A DNA stretch of 64,000 nt, taken from contig NZ_MBTG01000002.1 of the NCBI RefSeq assembly GCF_002027705.1, positions 62,001-126,000 of the forward strand, in the 5' to 3' direction. Below are positions 16,634 through 27,900 of this stretch, piece by piece. Position 1 is the first letter of the stretch. Every line of letters begins with the position of its first letter. Below the pieces are notes generated by a model. It worked only from the letters and a program-made list of their open reading frames with translations, made no database searches and had not been told where the DNA came from. The stretch is from Paenibacillus ferrarius (GTDB lineage Bacteria; Bacillota; Bacilli; Paenibacillales; NBRC-103111). A program made the position numbers and the translations under genes.

Positions 16634-19600
16634 TCAATTGATAAATTGCAAGGATTGCAGCATGCGCTTCAGCATCGCGGCTGCTTGCGCACGCGTGGCA
16701 GGTTCATTCGGCGCAAAGGCATTATCCGACATGCCTTGAATGAGGCCGCCAGTCAACGCTTGCGAGACGGCCGCATTCGACCAGTCGCCGATCTGCGCAC
16801 GATCAGAGAAACGATTCATTAAAGCGGTATTGGCCTGAATTTCCTTGCCGCCCAATTTCATCGCCCGTATCATCATCGCTACCATTTGCTCACGGGTAAT
16901 GTTGTCGTTTGGTCTAAAGGTACCGTCCTCATATCCGTTTATCAATCCAGCTTTATACGCTGTACTTACGGCTCCGAGGAACCAGTCGCCCGATTGTACG
17001 TCTTTGAATGCATTTGCCTTCATGTCAGCCAATCCTAGCGCACGAACCAGCATAGCCGCAAATTCGGCGCGTGTCACTGTGACCTCCGGTGCAAATTGCT
17101 GATCCTTTTTCCCGTCAACAATCCATTTATTCGCCAGCAGCTCCACATCCGCTTTTGCCCAATGTCCCTGCAAATCTTTAAACGATTTATCGGATTGAAT
17201 AACCGTGTATAGGCTGTTATGGGGAGAACGAATCGTAATTATGGATGAACCATTCTTCGTTGTAATTACCGCTGGTACGAAATGGATCTGGTTGCTAGAG
17301 TCCACCCATACCGCTGTTACCTTGCTTGAATCAACAGTCAAGGCCCCCAAGTTAATCGTACGATTGACATAAATGCCGCCGAATTCACTTTTTTCTATCC
17401 CATTGATTGTGATTATGAATTCGATCGGGTTCGAAATCACTTGCTTCGCATCCATCTTGTTCACTGCTTCATTTACATCGTTCCCCGCTTTACCGGAAAC
17501 TTTGGAAATCGAGATTCTAACGGTCGCATTCTTCGGAATATTTGCAAACAAACTTACTGGCAATTCATACATGGCGCCATTCGCCTGAATCTGAATCACC
17601 GCATGGCTTTGCTTACTGATCACGCTGAGGATAGCGTTGCCAGGCAGCTCTACATGAACGGTAGGCTCGCTGCCCTTCACCTCAATCAGAACAGTCGGAA
17701 CTGCTGCCAAAGCTTTCTCCAGCTTATCCGCATCCACGATGACCTTGGTTACCGTCTTTCCATCGGCCATCGTTTCTTTCGTTACCTTCGCGTCTTTCTC
17801 AAGGTCCAAGATGCCGGAATTGCCGGTTGAACCCGTTGTTGCCGGTGCCGTCGTGCTGCTGTTGACTGATCCCGTACCTGAGCTTGAGCCTGATCCTGAT
17901 CCCGAAGAATCATTCAGCGTTCGAAAGGCCACCGCGGTTCCGTACACACTCTGAGCTCCGTCCGTGTCAACGGCTTGAACCGTGTAGAAATAATCGTTCC
18001 CAGGTGTCAAACCTGTCAACGCATACGTAAGAACATTACCTAACGATGCAACTTCCGTGTAGGTGCTGCCTGTAACGCTATATATCTTATAGCCGGCTAC
18101 TCCTCTGCTTGCTTCTGCAGCTGTCCATTGCAGCGTCGCTGTTCTTGCCCGCACATCTGACACAGACAGCTTGAATGTGCTTGGCCATGTCAGTTGTGTG
18201 ACCGTAATAGCAGCCACTGCCTTATAGGTTGTACCTGTAACGGTCCCTTGAACGCTAAAGTTTCCCACCGCTGCATATTGGGAGGCGTCTATGTTGTTCC
18301 AAATGACACCAACAAGACGAGTCGATCTATCGCTGTAAACTGCTGTGACAACCGTTGGCATTACTGGCGCCGTTCCTACAGGTGTTAGGATGCTGATTGG
18401 CGTAATGCTGGCAATTTGCGCCTGATTGTCCGGCGGAACAAGCTCTGCCGGTTGGGCAGGCGCCGAGATCATAAACATGCGGGAATATATGTCCGTCCCC
18501 TTTGATCTAACCGTTACTTTGGACAGATCGCTCGCAATGCTTGGCAGCGTATAGCTTGTTGTACCTGCCGGCAGCTCAGCAAGCACCGCTTTGTCATGAT
18601 AAACCGTATACCCTTCGCTCAAAGCATTAGCGTCCCACTTCAAAACTTTCGCAGATGCGCTCGCCTCGACATGAAGATTCTGTGGAGGTGTTGGCGCATT
18701 AAACACCTGAACTTGTGTAAGGCGAGGAGGCCCCGTGAGATCCGTCCCTGTGTTGCCGCCAGAAGCATTCTCCACCGTTACCTTGATATATCTGGCATGA
18801 TAAGTTTTGCCAAGGTCGATGGGGTATGAGCTGTCTGCCGTATCTGTGCCTACGCTATTGTTGCCGGTTGCATACGTATAGCCTTGAGCAGTCTGTTTGT
18901 CGACTTGCGTAAAACTCATTGCATCAAACTCAGCAGCCGATGTATGATTTCCAACCTCATTCGATACATAGACGGTTGCGCCTTTTAATCTCGTCGATTT
19001 GGCAAACAATCGAATTTGGCTAACATCCATGGCCTGGCCAAGGTCGAGAACGAAGCTGCCTTTTCTCGCCCCATCGGTTCCCAGCCATGAATAATTTCCG
19101 ATTTGATCCAAGCTGGTCACATCCGTCACAGCCCATAATGTCGGGTCTTGGAGTACGCCTGTAGTTAATTTGTTGGCATTCCCGTTCACATTGCCCGCAG
19201 CCGACTGGAGCTGGATCGAATTGGCATTTGCTGTGGGACCTACGTTATACGCTTGTTTATTAAGCGCAAGGTTAACGGACGATAGACCGGAAGCCACTTT
19301 GGTTATCGTGATATCAGCAAGCTGCAGCTCTGCGTCAAATGCTGAATTATTGCCGCCATTGGAGCTGCGGTAAATCCCCCACTTCGGTCGTTCATATTGG
19401 TCAAAAGCTGCCGGATACTCCGTCTCGAAATTGCTGCCTTTTTCCGGTCTTCTCCATAAATCCTTGGTGCCGTCCGTCGCGCCTTGATTCACAAAAGTTT
19501 GATACACATCCGGACTGTCGACGTTGTAAACCTTGCCTGTCACCATATCCGTTATTTTCACGGTGAACCAGCCGGAATCCGAAATAAGCGCGTTAAGCTC

Positions 19601-22600
19601 AACCTGAATCCAGTGGCCGTCGATTTCTTTTAAAGGAATGCTCATCGCGGTCTTGTCACCGTCAGATCGGTTATGATTCAAAACCAAATTCCTGCTGGTC
19701 GTACCCGATATCGAGAAAGCGAGGAGATAGGCGCCATTCTCGCCGCCGGTGTTGCCGCCCGGCAAAGTATTTGCTTTCTGAGCATTCACAGCCTTCAACT
19801 GGAAAAGATGTCTAAAGTTTGCTTGATTCCACTGGCTGCCGTCGGTAATTTGCCATTTCCACTGATAAGAAACCAGATCGCCATTATAGGCTACATAATC
19901 GCCGCCTGAATCCTCACTTGGGCGAATTTCAACTCTTTGCCTGTCATTGATCGCTGCGCCGCCAACCACATAGCCTTTCTCCCAATCAAAAACACCTTTG
20001 TGGCCGTACTCGCCATCGCGGACCTTATCAACGAATTCATTATTCACGCCTCTGCCGTACTCAAAGACTTTAAACACATTTGTGTTCAGTACACTATCCC
20101 AAACGTTCACCACATGGTCGTCAGCAGCACTCGCCCGAGGCTGATCGCCATAATATGCGTGGTAAGCGTCTCTGATCCGCTTGGTTACGCCTTCTACAGG
20201 CTCGTCAGTTCCCATCGCACCGCCCAGAACATTATAAGGAGATACGCCTTCAATAGCGTTCATCTTGATGGTTTTGGAATTAGCGCCAACACCACGAGCT
20301 GTTACGTCCAAAGCGAAGATAGATGGACTTCCGTTGTTGAAATTGAACGTAAATTCATTAGTGCCAAGCGGTAATTTCGCCAAGTAGGAGGCTGCAAATA
20401 CAACCGTGCTGCCAGACAACGAATAATCGCTAGTCGGACGAAGCAGAGTACCGCCTTTGGCAATGCTTGTAAGCTTCTGCCCGCCTGCAAGATTAATCGT
20501 TGTCGAAATAGGTGCGGCTTGATCCCACGTGCTGTAGGTATCCTTTGCCGGTACTAATACCGTTGTATTAGCTACGACATCTTTGCCGGAAATCGTCAAA
20601 CCGGATATCCCCATCATTGATGCGGCTTCATCCGTCTTCTTATCGCGAGGGCCGACCAATACCGTGTTGATCATCACATATCGGGCTGTAAACGGGTACA
20701 GGAATGTTTTGTTATCAAAGCCCCATTGTTGCCCAGCGTAAGTAACATAGGACCACAAGCCTTCCGTTTCTGTACCGCCCGCCAGTGTCCAGCCGTTTGC
20801 TTTCCAATCGTAACTCTTTGCCGTATCGGAAGCCGTAGGCGCACTTGCCCATGAGCTTGGGCTGTTGGAGTAATAGACCTCAAATCTTGTCGCATTACTT
20901 TGAATATTGGCGATCGTATTTGGTATCTCAAGGTGCAGTTTATCAATCGTTTTGGGAGCTCCCAAGTCAAGGGTTATGGCCAAGGAAGATGGCGCGTAGC
21001 TGCCCATATAAACATTTGAGCTTGAATTGCGCCAATAACCGCTGCCGCCTGAGCGCAAAGCATCTACGCCTGGATGATTGGCATCCTCCGAGCTTACTTT
21101 CAGATTTTGTCCTGCTACAGGTGTAAAACGGGATGGGGACAACAGATTTACCTGAACAGGATCTGGGGAAGTCACGGATGGTTCTCCGAAAATATTGAAT
21201 GCATTGCTGCGTATCCCTGCACCTTTACCGCTGCCCAGCGTATTATTAACATCGGAAACAAGCAGGACATATTGAGCTTGAATAGGCAAGGCCAAGTTGT
21301 GCTCCGCCTTTTGGTTATTGCTAAGCGGTGTCGATTTCCCCGCCCCAGGCATCGTTATCCAAGATGCTCCATGGGCAGTCTCCAGAGGTTTTTCCGTGCC
21401 AACCGTGCTGGTTGAGAAATTATTTCCTTCCACAAGTTCATCATAAGCAGCTGCGTCATTCGTATAGTACACCTGATAATTTTTCAAGTAGCTGCTGTTA
21501 TTGGTCCATTCGAGTTGAATTTTGCTGACATTAATTTTCTTCTCCAGCTTTACAGCTGCCCAATATTGATGATTGCCAGCATCTGTGGTTATTAGAGAAC
21601 TGTTAGCCTGCCAATAGGTGGTGGCATCGTTATCAATAAAAGATTCTCTCATATTTCCAGTGCTGCCTTTGGAGACAGCCTTTATTTGAGCTTCAGGAGT
21701 TACCGCCCAATTTCGATAATCGGAAAGGTTCACTTCAATGAAAGGCCTGATGTTCTTGCTATTCGTAACCCCTGTGCCATTAAAATCGCCATAAATCTTG
21801 GATTTCCCCTTACTATCAGGCTTATAGCCTTCCGGGCTCCATGTCACATTCACCTTTTCTATATTCCCTGTGCTCAGGGTAACATCAAGCTGGGATGGCA
21901 AGGATAATTGGCTGAAAGAAGTACCTAAAGAAGCCGCAGCTTCTTTGGGCCTTACCCAAGCTGCAATGTCCTTCGGTTGTGCATTTGGGTTCCAGCCATT
22001 CGGAAAAATGTAGCTGTTTTTATCCCTTTTGATTAAATAAATATCAGATAGATACATGGTTGAAGCTTGGAATTCGTCTGCATAAGCCGCATCTCCTGCG
22101 CCGTTATACAACCCATGATAAAGGCCCCATTTGGAACGGTTTTGCTGCCCCGTCTCAGCAGGCAAATCCACTCGTTCGGACCTGCCTGTGGTCGGATTTA
22201 CAACTTCGGGGCGTCTGAATGTTTCGGCCGTCATTCCCCCTTGGAACAGCACATCGCCGGTGGCAAGGTCGACAAGCTTGCCGTAGACATACCCTTTATC
22301 AGCTGTCAAAATAGTTACTTGCAAATCAAGCCAGCGATCCACCACCTTATCGAATGGAATCGTAAACAATGGCTTTATTCTATCCGCGTAGTTGGCATCC
22401 GGATTATTCCTGAATTCCAATTGGCCTTTTCCTTCACTTGAAACCAGCGTAAGAGTGGCCACGGGCTGGCCAGCTGCGTTGCCCGCCACTTCTTTCAACT
22501 GAAAAATGTGCCAAAACCTGTGGGGATCAATAAAATCACCCGCATGCTTGTCACCAACATCCTGCTGAAACTTTAACGTTTCCGATGGGAGCATAAGTCT

Positions 22601-23566
22601 CCAGTGATGGGTCATAATGTCGCCGCCCGCACTGTTGGCATCCTGATTGGACGCAGCCGTGTTGCTTTTAATTTCCAGCCGCTGGCGGTCGCTGCCCACT
22701 GCGCCACGATCACCATCGTCTCGGCTCACCCCGTCAGGCGTAACAAAAGGCTTAAATTCATGGTAGCGCAAAATGTCCGAATTGAGTTTATCCGTGCCTG
22801 GAACATTGGCAATGCCATACTTTGCAAGCGCATTCAAATCATCTTTGCCTATGGTCTGCAGATACATATTGTCTCCAAGCCAAGTTTCATTCACGGTAGA
22901 AGCCACAGGGTAGTCTCCAGATCGATCATAGACGGATTCCGACCATGCTTTTCCGCTATAAGAAGAAGGAGCGCCGGGGCCTTCAATAGAACCTGTTGTA
23001 CTGCCGTTGCCAATTGGAGATGCGCCCATCACATCCCACGCGTCTTCGCCCGCCCGAATATTAAGCGGCAAAAATTTCTCGTTAGCTCCCACAGTACCTG
23101 CTATTGGGGGCAATTGACTTTCTACCGTAGTCGTTATCGTATATTTCCGGCTATTGCTGCTATTCTTCTTATCCGTTACTACCAAGTAATACAACGTAGT
23201 CCCGCTTTCTGAAAATTGATCCATTTTGGCATCGCCTTGGTTGATGCCGCTTGCTGCAAAAGCGATCGCCGTTGTTTCATTGCTTCTATAAAGTGTCGCA
23301 GCAGCCCCTGAGTTTGTCGTGACATTCAGCATTTGGTATAAGGTGCCGTAGGGTAATTCGATATGGATGCTTGCCTGATTAAGATCAACTACAGCATTGG
23401 CCGGCTTGTTCACTTCTATTTCCAGTAGGCCTAAGCTGTCTCCCGTCGCTGCTAGAACCGTTGACGCTGGGATAACGCTCGTCATAAGCGAAAGCACAAG
23501 TGAAAATGAAAGAACAATGCTCGCTGCCTTTCTTAAGGCTTTTTGCTTAAACATCTTTAAGAACAT
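16634..23566 (-). CDS. Giant multidomain SLH surface protein with duplicated lyase-like jelly rolls
   Basis: A 2310-residue exported protein. In order it has: a signal peptide (to about residue 40); a cadherin-like beta-sandwich domain; a first jelly-roll domain with DRQRLEIK, FWHIFQLK and SKWGLYHG; Ig-like and two discoidin-type (F5/8C) modules; a second jelly-roll with DRQRVEIRP, FRHLFQLK and PKWGIYRS; another discoidin-type module; Ig-like and fibronectin-III modules; a Ser/Gly/Thr linker; an uncharacterised beta domain; and three SLH repeats in the last 190 residues (FKDLQGHWAKADVELL). The paired R-x-E, FQLK and K-x-G-x-Y motifs suggest polysaccharide-lyase-like folds, but activity is unproven. 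SLH repeats anchor it to wall polysaccharide. Start ATG 23566 follows GGAGG by 7 nt. Confidence 0.9.
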   Translation of the reverse strand: MFLKMFKQKALRKAASIVLSFSLVLSLMTSVIPASTVLAATGDSLGLLEIEVNKPANAVVDLNQASIHIELPYGTLYQMLNVTTNSGAAATLYRSNETTAIAFAASGINQGDAKMDQFSESGTTLYYLVVTDKKNSSNSRKYTITTTVESQLPPIAGTVGANEKFLPLNIRAGEDAWDVMGASPIGNGSTTGSIEGPGAPSSYSGKAWSESVYDRSGDYPVASTVNETWLGDNMYLQTIGKDDLNALAKYGIANVPGTDKLNSDILRYHEFKPFVTPDGVSRDDGDRGAVGSDRQRLEIKSNTAASNQDANSAGGDIMTHHWRLMLPSETLKFQQDVGDKHAGDFIDPHRFWHIFQLKEVAGNAAGQPVATLTLVSSEGKGQLEFRNNPDANYADRIKPLFTIPFDKVVDRWLDLQVTILTADKGYVYGKLVDLATGDVLFQGGMTAETFRRPEVVNPTTGRSERVDLPAETGQQNRSKWGLYHGLYNGAGDAAYADEFQASTMYLSDIYLIKRDKNSYIFPNGWNPNAQPKDIAAWVRPKEAAASLGTSFSQLSLPSQLDVTLSTGNIEKVNVTWSPEGYKPDSKGKSKIYGDFNGTGVTNSKNIRPFIEVNLSDYRNWAVTPEAQIKAVSKGSTGNMRESFIDNDATTYWQANSSLITTDAGNHQYWAAVKLEKKINVSKIQLEWTNNSSYLKNYQVYYTNDAAAYDELVEGNNFSTSTVGTEKPLETAHGASWITMPGAGKSTPLSNNQKAEHNLALPIQAQYVLLVSDVNNTLGSGKGAGIRSNAFNIFGEPSVTSPDPVQVNLLSPSRFTPVAGQNLKVSSEDANHPGVDALRSGGSGYWRNSSSNVYMGSYAPSSLAITLDLGAPKTIDKLHLEIPNTIANIQSNATRFEVYYSNSPSSWASAPTASDTAKSYDWKANGWTLAGGTETEGLWSYVTYAGQQWGFDNKTFLYPFTARYVMINTVLVGPRDKKTDEAASMMGISGLTISGKDVVANTTVLVPAKDTYSTWDQAAPISTTINLAGGQKLTSIAKGGTLLRPTSDYSLSGSTVVFAASYLAKLPLGTNEFTFNFNNGSPSIFALDVTARGVGANSKTIKMNAIEGVSPYNVLGGAMGTDEPVEGVTKRIRDAYHAYYGDQPRASAADDHVVNVWDSVLNTNVFKVFEYGRGVNNEFVDKVRDGEYGHKGVFDWEKGYVVGGAAINDRQRVEIRPSEDSGGDYVAYNGDLVSYQWKWQITDGSQWNQANFRHLFQLKAVNAQKANTLPGGNTGGENGAYLLAFSISGTTSRNLVLNHNRSDGDKTAMSIPLKEIDGHWIQVELNALISDSGWFTVKITDMVTGKVYNVDSPDVYQTFVNQGATDGTKDLWRRPEKGSNFETEYPAAFDQYERPKWGIYRSSNGGNNSAFDAELQLADITITKVASGLSSVNLALNKQAYNVGPTANANSIQLQSAAGNVNGNANKLTTGVLQDPTLWAVTDVTSLDQIGNYSWLGTDGARKGSFVLDLGQAMDVSQIRLFAKSTRLKGATVYVSNEVGNHTSAAEFDAMSFTQVDKQTAQGYTYATGNNSVGTDTADSSYPIDLGKTYHARYIKVTVENASGGNTGTDLTGPPRLTQVQVFNAPTPPQNLHVEASASAKVLKWDANALSEGYTVYHDKAVLAELPAGTTSYTLPSIASDLSKVTVRSKGTDIYSRMFMISAPAQPAELVPPDNQAQIASITPISILTPVGTAPVMPTVVTAVYSDRSTRLVGVIWNNIDASQYAAVGNFSVQGTVTGTTYKAVAAITVTQLTWPSTFKLSVSDVRARTATLQWTAAEASRGVAGYKIYSVTGSTYTEVASLGNVLTYALTGLTPGNDYFYTVQAVDTDGAQSVYGTAVAFRTLNDSSGSGSGSSSGTGSVNSSTTAPATTGSTGNSGILDLEKDAKVTKETMADGKTVTKVIVDADKLEKALAAVPTVLIEVKGSEPTVHVELPGNAILSVISKQSHAVIQIQANGAMYELPVSLFANIPKNATVRISISKVSGKAGNDVNEAVNKMDAKQVISNPIEFIITINGIEKSEFGGIYVNRTINLGALTVDSSKVTAVWVDSSNQIHFVPAVITTKNGSSIITIRSPHNSLYTVIQSDKSFKDLQGHWAKADVELLANKWIVDGKKDQQFAPEVTVTRAEFAAMLVRALGLADMKANAFKDVQSGDWFLGAVSTAYKAGLINGYEDGTFRPNDNITREQMVAMMIRAMKLGGKEIQANTALMNRFSDRAQIGDWSNAAVSQALTGGLIQGMSDNAFAPNEPATRAQAAAMLKRMLQSLQFIN

Positions 23567-23805
23567 CTTCAAGCCTCCTTGAGTCAATTACGATGCATTT
23601 AAATGAGGGAATCAAGACATCAGCTGCTGATCGAGTGATACACAAATGAAATGAATGCGCTACCAAAAATGCTAGTTTGAAACCGCTCCCTAATAGGCCT
23701 GAGATCATCTCCCTCCTTTCACAATTTAATCATTGTAAGGCACGTACTTGTTTTCGCAGATGGAAAAAATTACGGTCACATGGTTTTTTTTAACATCTGA
23801 ATCAC
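23567..23805 (-). other. Leader region of the giant SLH gene, with a possible short upstream frame
   Basis: No standard gene is supported. A 53-codon minus-strand frame (MISGLLGSGFKLAFLVAHSF...) starts at 23708 just after AAAGGAGG and ends inside the SLH gene start (stop at 23549-23547). It might be a leader peptide coupled to the SLH gene, or chance. Confidence 0.3.
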
Positions 23806-23844
23806 AAAAGCACCGTCAGGAAAAAATATCCTGACGGTGCTTTG
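23806..23844 (-). terminator. Strong terminator after the cohesin-SLH gene
   Basis: AAAGCACCGTCAGGA and TCCTGACGGTGCTTT form a 15-bp stem around a 7-8-base A-rich loop, followed on the minus strand by TTTTG. It ends the operon running from the NgcE-like gene to the cohesin-SLH gene. Confidence 0.85.
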
Positions 23845-23887
23845 CGGCGGCCGCTTGTTTTCTGGCAAATTGAGTACTCTAATGCAT

Positions 23888-24910
23888 CTATTTCGCACCT
23901 AATCCAGTTAACAGCCTCTTCAGCACGACCACTGATTCTGCCCTCGTCGCTTGCTCCTGCGAAGCAAACTCTTTCGCGGTTCGGCCATTCATCAGACCGG
24001 AGTCCACTGCAAGAGCAACAACCTTTTTGGCCCAATCACTGACAGTGCCCTCATCGCTGAATCGGATCGTTGCGCCCACGGTCATATCTTCCACTCTCAT
24101 CCCTGTGGCATGTCCCTTCGCTCGCAGCAGCATTGCTGTCATTTCTTCACGCGTAATGTTCTTCTCCGGCGCAAACTCCCGGTCAGCAATGCCATTGACA
24201 AGACCAGCCGCATACGCGTTCTTCACCGTAGCCTCATACCAAGAGCCGGCGGCTACATCATCGAAGGGGGTCTGTATAGGACTACTCTTCAAGTCTAATG
24301 CTTTGGTAAGCAAGGTTGCGAACTGCGCTCTTGTCACATTCGTATCCGGCGCGAAATGATCGTCATCCATACCTTCCACGATGTTCTTGTTCACCATCAG
24401 CATAATATCGGATTTGGCCCAATGGCCGGCGAGATCACTGAAAATTTTGGTGAAATCCGCAGCTTCATTAAGCGAAATCGATTGATTTTGTAAATGGTGA
24501 TCGACAATTTTCATAGAGGTCCACTTCACCGTTGTCGATCCTGCTTTTTTAGCCTTAAAGGTGATCGAACCTATGTCGAGATTTCCCTTTTCACCTTCTA
24601 CTTTGCCCATTTTCGTATGCGCAAAGATCACTTCATTGTTCTTCACAAGGGGTGAAACAGAGAAGCCTTCTATTTGGGTATCGGCTTTGATAACATCCAG
24701 CTTGCTGGCATCAAAGCTGAATTTGGCCTCGTAAGCATATAAATCCTGCACATTTGTCCCTTGAAAAGTTACAGTAAATTCCCCCGTGGATTCGGTATCT
24801 GAGGTCTTCATCACGAATTGGGACGCTTCCTCTGCATCAGCAGGAGCCAGCAAGGCGAAAGAGCAGTAAAGCTGGCAAGCTAATGTGACATACATGATTT
24901 TACGTTTCAT
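23888..24910 (-). CDS. Cohesin-SLH cell-surface anchor protein (scaffoldin-like)
   Basis: A 340-residue exported protein: signal peptide to about residue 26 (LLAPADA), one cohesin-type beta-sandwich at about 30-150 (FTVTFQGTNVQDLYAYEAKF, IGSITFKAKKAGS), then three SLH repeats at about 157-206, 212-262 and 280-335 (LAGHWAKSDI, FDDVAAGSWYEATVKNAY, FSDEGTVSDWAKKVVALA). Cohesins bind dockerins, and SLH repeats bind pyruvylated wall polysaccharide. A cohesin plus SLH protein is therefore the simplest possible surface anchor for dockerin-bearing enzymes. It lies 22 nt downstream of a GH20 gene whose product ends in a dockerin. Start ATG 24910 follows AAAGGA. The cohesin assignment rests on pattern, without alignment. 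Confidence 0.85.
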   Translation of the reverse strand: MKRKIMYVTLACQLYCSFALLAPADAEEASQFVMKTSDTESTGEFTVTFQGTNVQDLYAYEAKFSFDASKLDVIKADTQIEGFSVSPLVKNNEVIFAHTKMGKVEGEKGNLDIGSITFKAKKAGSTTVKWTSMKIVDHHLQNQSISLNEAADFTKIFSDLAGHWAKSDIMLMVNKNIVEGMDDDHFAPDTNVTRAQFATLLTKALDLKSSPIQTPFDDVAAGSWYEATVKNAYAAGLVNGIADREFAPEKNITREEMTAMLLRAKGHATGMRVEDMTVGATIRFSDEGTVSDWAKKVVALAVDSGLMNGRTAKEFASQEQATRAESVVVLKRLLTGLGAK

Positions 24911-24932
24911 CCGGAACCATCCTTTCCCGTGA

Positions 24933-27900
24933 TTACTCCACCATTCTGTTCGCCAATGCCGCAAGATCGAGAATGTCAATGATGTTGTCATTGTTCATGT
25001 CGGCGGATTTCACTTGATCCCAGTCTGGACTGGAGGAAGTTTTGCCGTAGTTAGCTGCAGCGAATCCAAGATCGCCAATGCTGACTTTGTTGTCGTGATT
25101 CAAATCGCCCGGAATGCCGACCGGAACCGGTGTCACTTGCACGCTGATCGACGAAGAGGTCGCGCTCGTTTCCTTGCCTTGTGCATCGGCAAGAATAACT
25201 GTCGCAGCTGTGATTAGCCCCGTTGCCGCTTGCTGTACGTTCTTTGCCATAAATACAATTTGCACCATGTCGGCCGTACCTGTAACAGGATGGGTCGCAC
25301 CTTGGCTTACCAAGATAAGGCGAAGTTGGCCCGCCTGATCCTTTGTTTGGACGATGCTGACGCCGTCTTTCATAGATGCCGCCGAGACGAATTCCAAGAG
25401 GCTCGAATCATAGCTCAGTTTAATGTCCTGAGCATATACGTTGTAAGTCACATTAGTGACTCCGAAACGAATCGTCAACTGACTGCCCGCTTGAACAGTA
25501 CCAGCAGCAGCGCTGAGCAAAGTTCCAGGTGCCGCCGGAGCATTATTGTCTACAGTAACTTGGCTCACACTCGTAAAGTTACCTTCTGCCGCAGCAGCTG
25601 TGATCGTTGCGCTGCCTGCTTTGAGTCCCGTTACGACGGCTTTGCCGTTGCCGCTGTCTGCGACCTTAGCTACTGCTTCGTCGCTGCTTGTCCACGTCAC
25701 GTTCTTATTCGTGGCATTGATCGGAGAAACGACAGCTTCAATCTCGCTCGTTTCTCCGACTTTCAGATGCAGCGAGTCCTTGTCCATCTGTATGCCAGTG
25801 ACATTAATCTGCTGGGCAAGGACGATTTCCGCACGGTCAACAGCAATGGCCGTACCTATCGCTTGGCTGTTTTTGGTTCCCGTAACTCTGACCTTGATCA
25901 TATGCGCACCGGAACTAAGTATCGGGGAAACGAACAAGTTAGCGCCGCTTTGGGAAGTAGAAGCGTACAAATCAACCAGTTTCTCAGCGCCGCCGTCGAT
26001 CGTAATGCCTGCAATCCCTGCACCAGGCGACTTCGTCCCGATCAGAATGATTTGCTTGCCTGTGAACTTCATCTCATAAGCATCATTCGTTGCTGCGCTG
26101 GTGCTTTCTGCTCCAACATTCCATGTTCCCGTGTAATTAAATTGATGATTGCCCGCCCCGCTTACGGTATTCTCAACGACAACGCGATTCATGACTTCAA
26201 CACGTTCCAGAGAAAGAAAAGTACCGCTGGCAGAACTGTTCTTTCGTCCCGCTACTCTAGCCTTGACGGTGTGCTCGCCATACGGCAAGACAGGCGAAGT
26301 AAACCAAGCCGTCGCATTTTGGCGAGATGGAGCATACAGATCCGCATCGACCTCGCTGCTGCCATCGAGAGATACGGCCGCAATACCATGCCCCGGAGCT
26401 ATCCCGCCGACCAGTTTGATTTGTGTGCCAACAAATTTGATCTCGAAGTAAGCGTCGGTCAAGCTTGTATAACTATCGGATGAAACAATCCAGCCGTTGC
26501 TTCCGCTCGTGCCGATTTTGGAATAATGAATCCGATTGAGGTCTGTTCCTTGCTCGCTATTTTTGATAATCGTTATCCCTAGCGGATCGGCAGGCGCAGG
26601 GTTGCTGACCGACGGCTCGTCCCCGATTAAACTCACTCGGTTAAAGAAATCTGAAGCGGTGGCAGAACGAGGGCCTCCCCACATTCTTTCGGAAAGCGCC
26701 TGACGCGGTTTTCTGGAGGCATCTTCGAAATTGGATTCCGGAATCACGTATTCCCCGTCTCCAACTTCTACGCCTTTAAACGAACTACCGCTCTCATATC
26801 CGACCCTGCCATCCGGTGTCTTAACTTGATCCCAGTAATCGGACCAGATCGATATAAAGTATCCCATCATATTCGTATGCACGGAAGGATTCCAGCTCTC
26901 ATACAGGTAGGATGTATCTGGCAGAAGAGATTTCCCTGGCGTTACATACAGCACATCACCTGGGGAGGCATATACTTTATACCCCTCGTTGGCAAATGCA
27001 CTAGCCTGCTTGGAAGAACTTTTTTCATCGCTCCAAACGGTAATCACATTATCCGAATTTAATGGAATGCTAGGATGATAGTCTTCGAATCCGTTCCAGT
27101 TCATCGGTATTTTACCAAGCTGCTTGACATGCTGACTCATCTCATTGATGAACTCGATAAAGCTATCTCCGACCTTTGGCAAGCCCTTGCTGTTTTTATA
27201 GGCCACAAGCTCCGGACAAGCGTTCATTTTGGACTCTGTTTGAATTTCATCGGAGCCGATATGGAAGTAGGGTCCCTTGAACAACGGAACGAACTCGTCG
27301 AGCAAACCTTTAATGAAAGTGCGTGTTTCGCTCTTCGTGTAATCAACCGTAAACTGCGGAATGTCCCAGCCTGTCGTGTCTTTATCCATCGAGGAACAAC
27401 TGAATTTCATAGCCGGCTTATATTTGTTAAGGATGGCCGCATGGCCGGGCATTTCTAACTCAGGGATGATCATAACATGATAACGATCGGCGATTTCGGT
27501 CAACCGTACGATATCTGCTTTGCTGTACGATTTGGTCGAAGCAAGACCAGGATAAGTGTCGCTTTGCAAGCGGAATCCGCTCCATTCGCTAAAATGGATT
27601 TGAAACGTATTCAGCTTATTCCATGCCAGCCGTTTGATCGTATCTTCGAGATACGCCATTGAATAGTATCTGCGCCCGACATCAAGCATCACTCCGCGCT
27701 GAGCGAATTGCGGATAGTCCTTGGCAGTTCCTTTAGGCACATAAGAACGTGAAGGGTCCTGCTGCAAAATTTGCAGCACTGTCCGAGTGCCGTAAAAGAC
27801 GCCAGCGGTCGAATGCCCTTTGATCGAGAGACTGGCTGCCGCTTCCAGCACGTAGCCTTCATTGCCGATGGCCATGTCATCGCTATTAAGTGTCAAGAAA

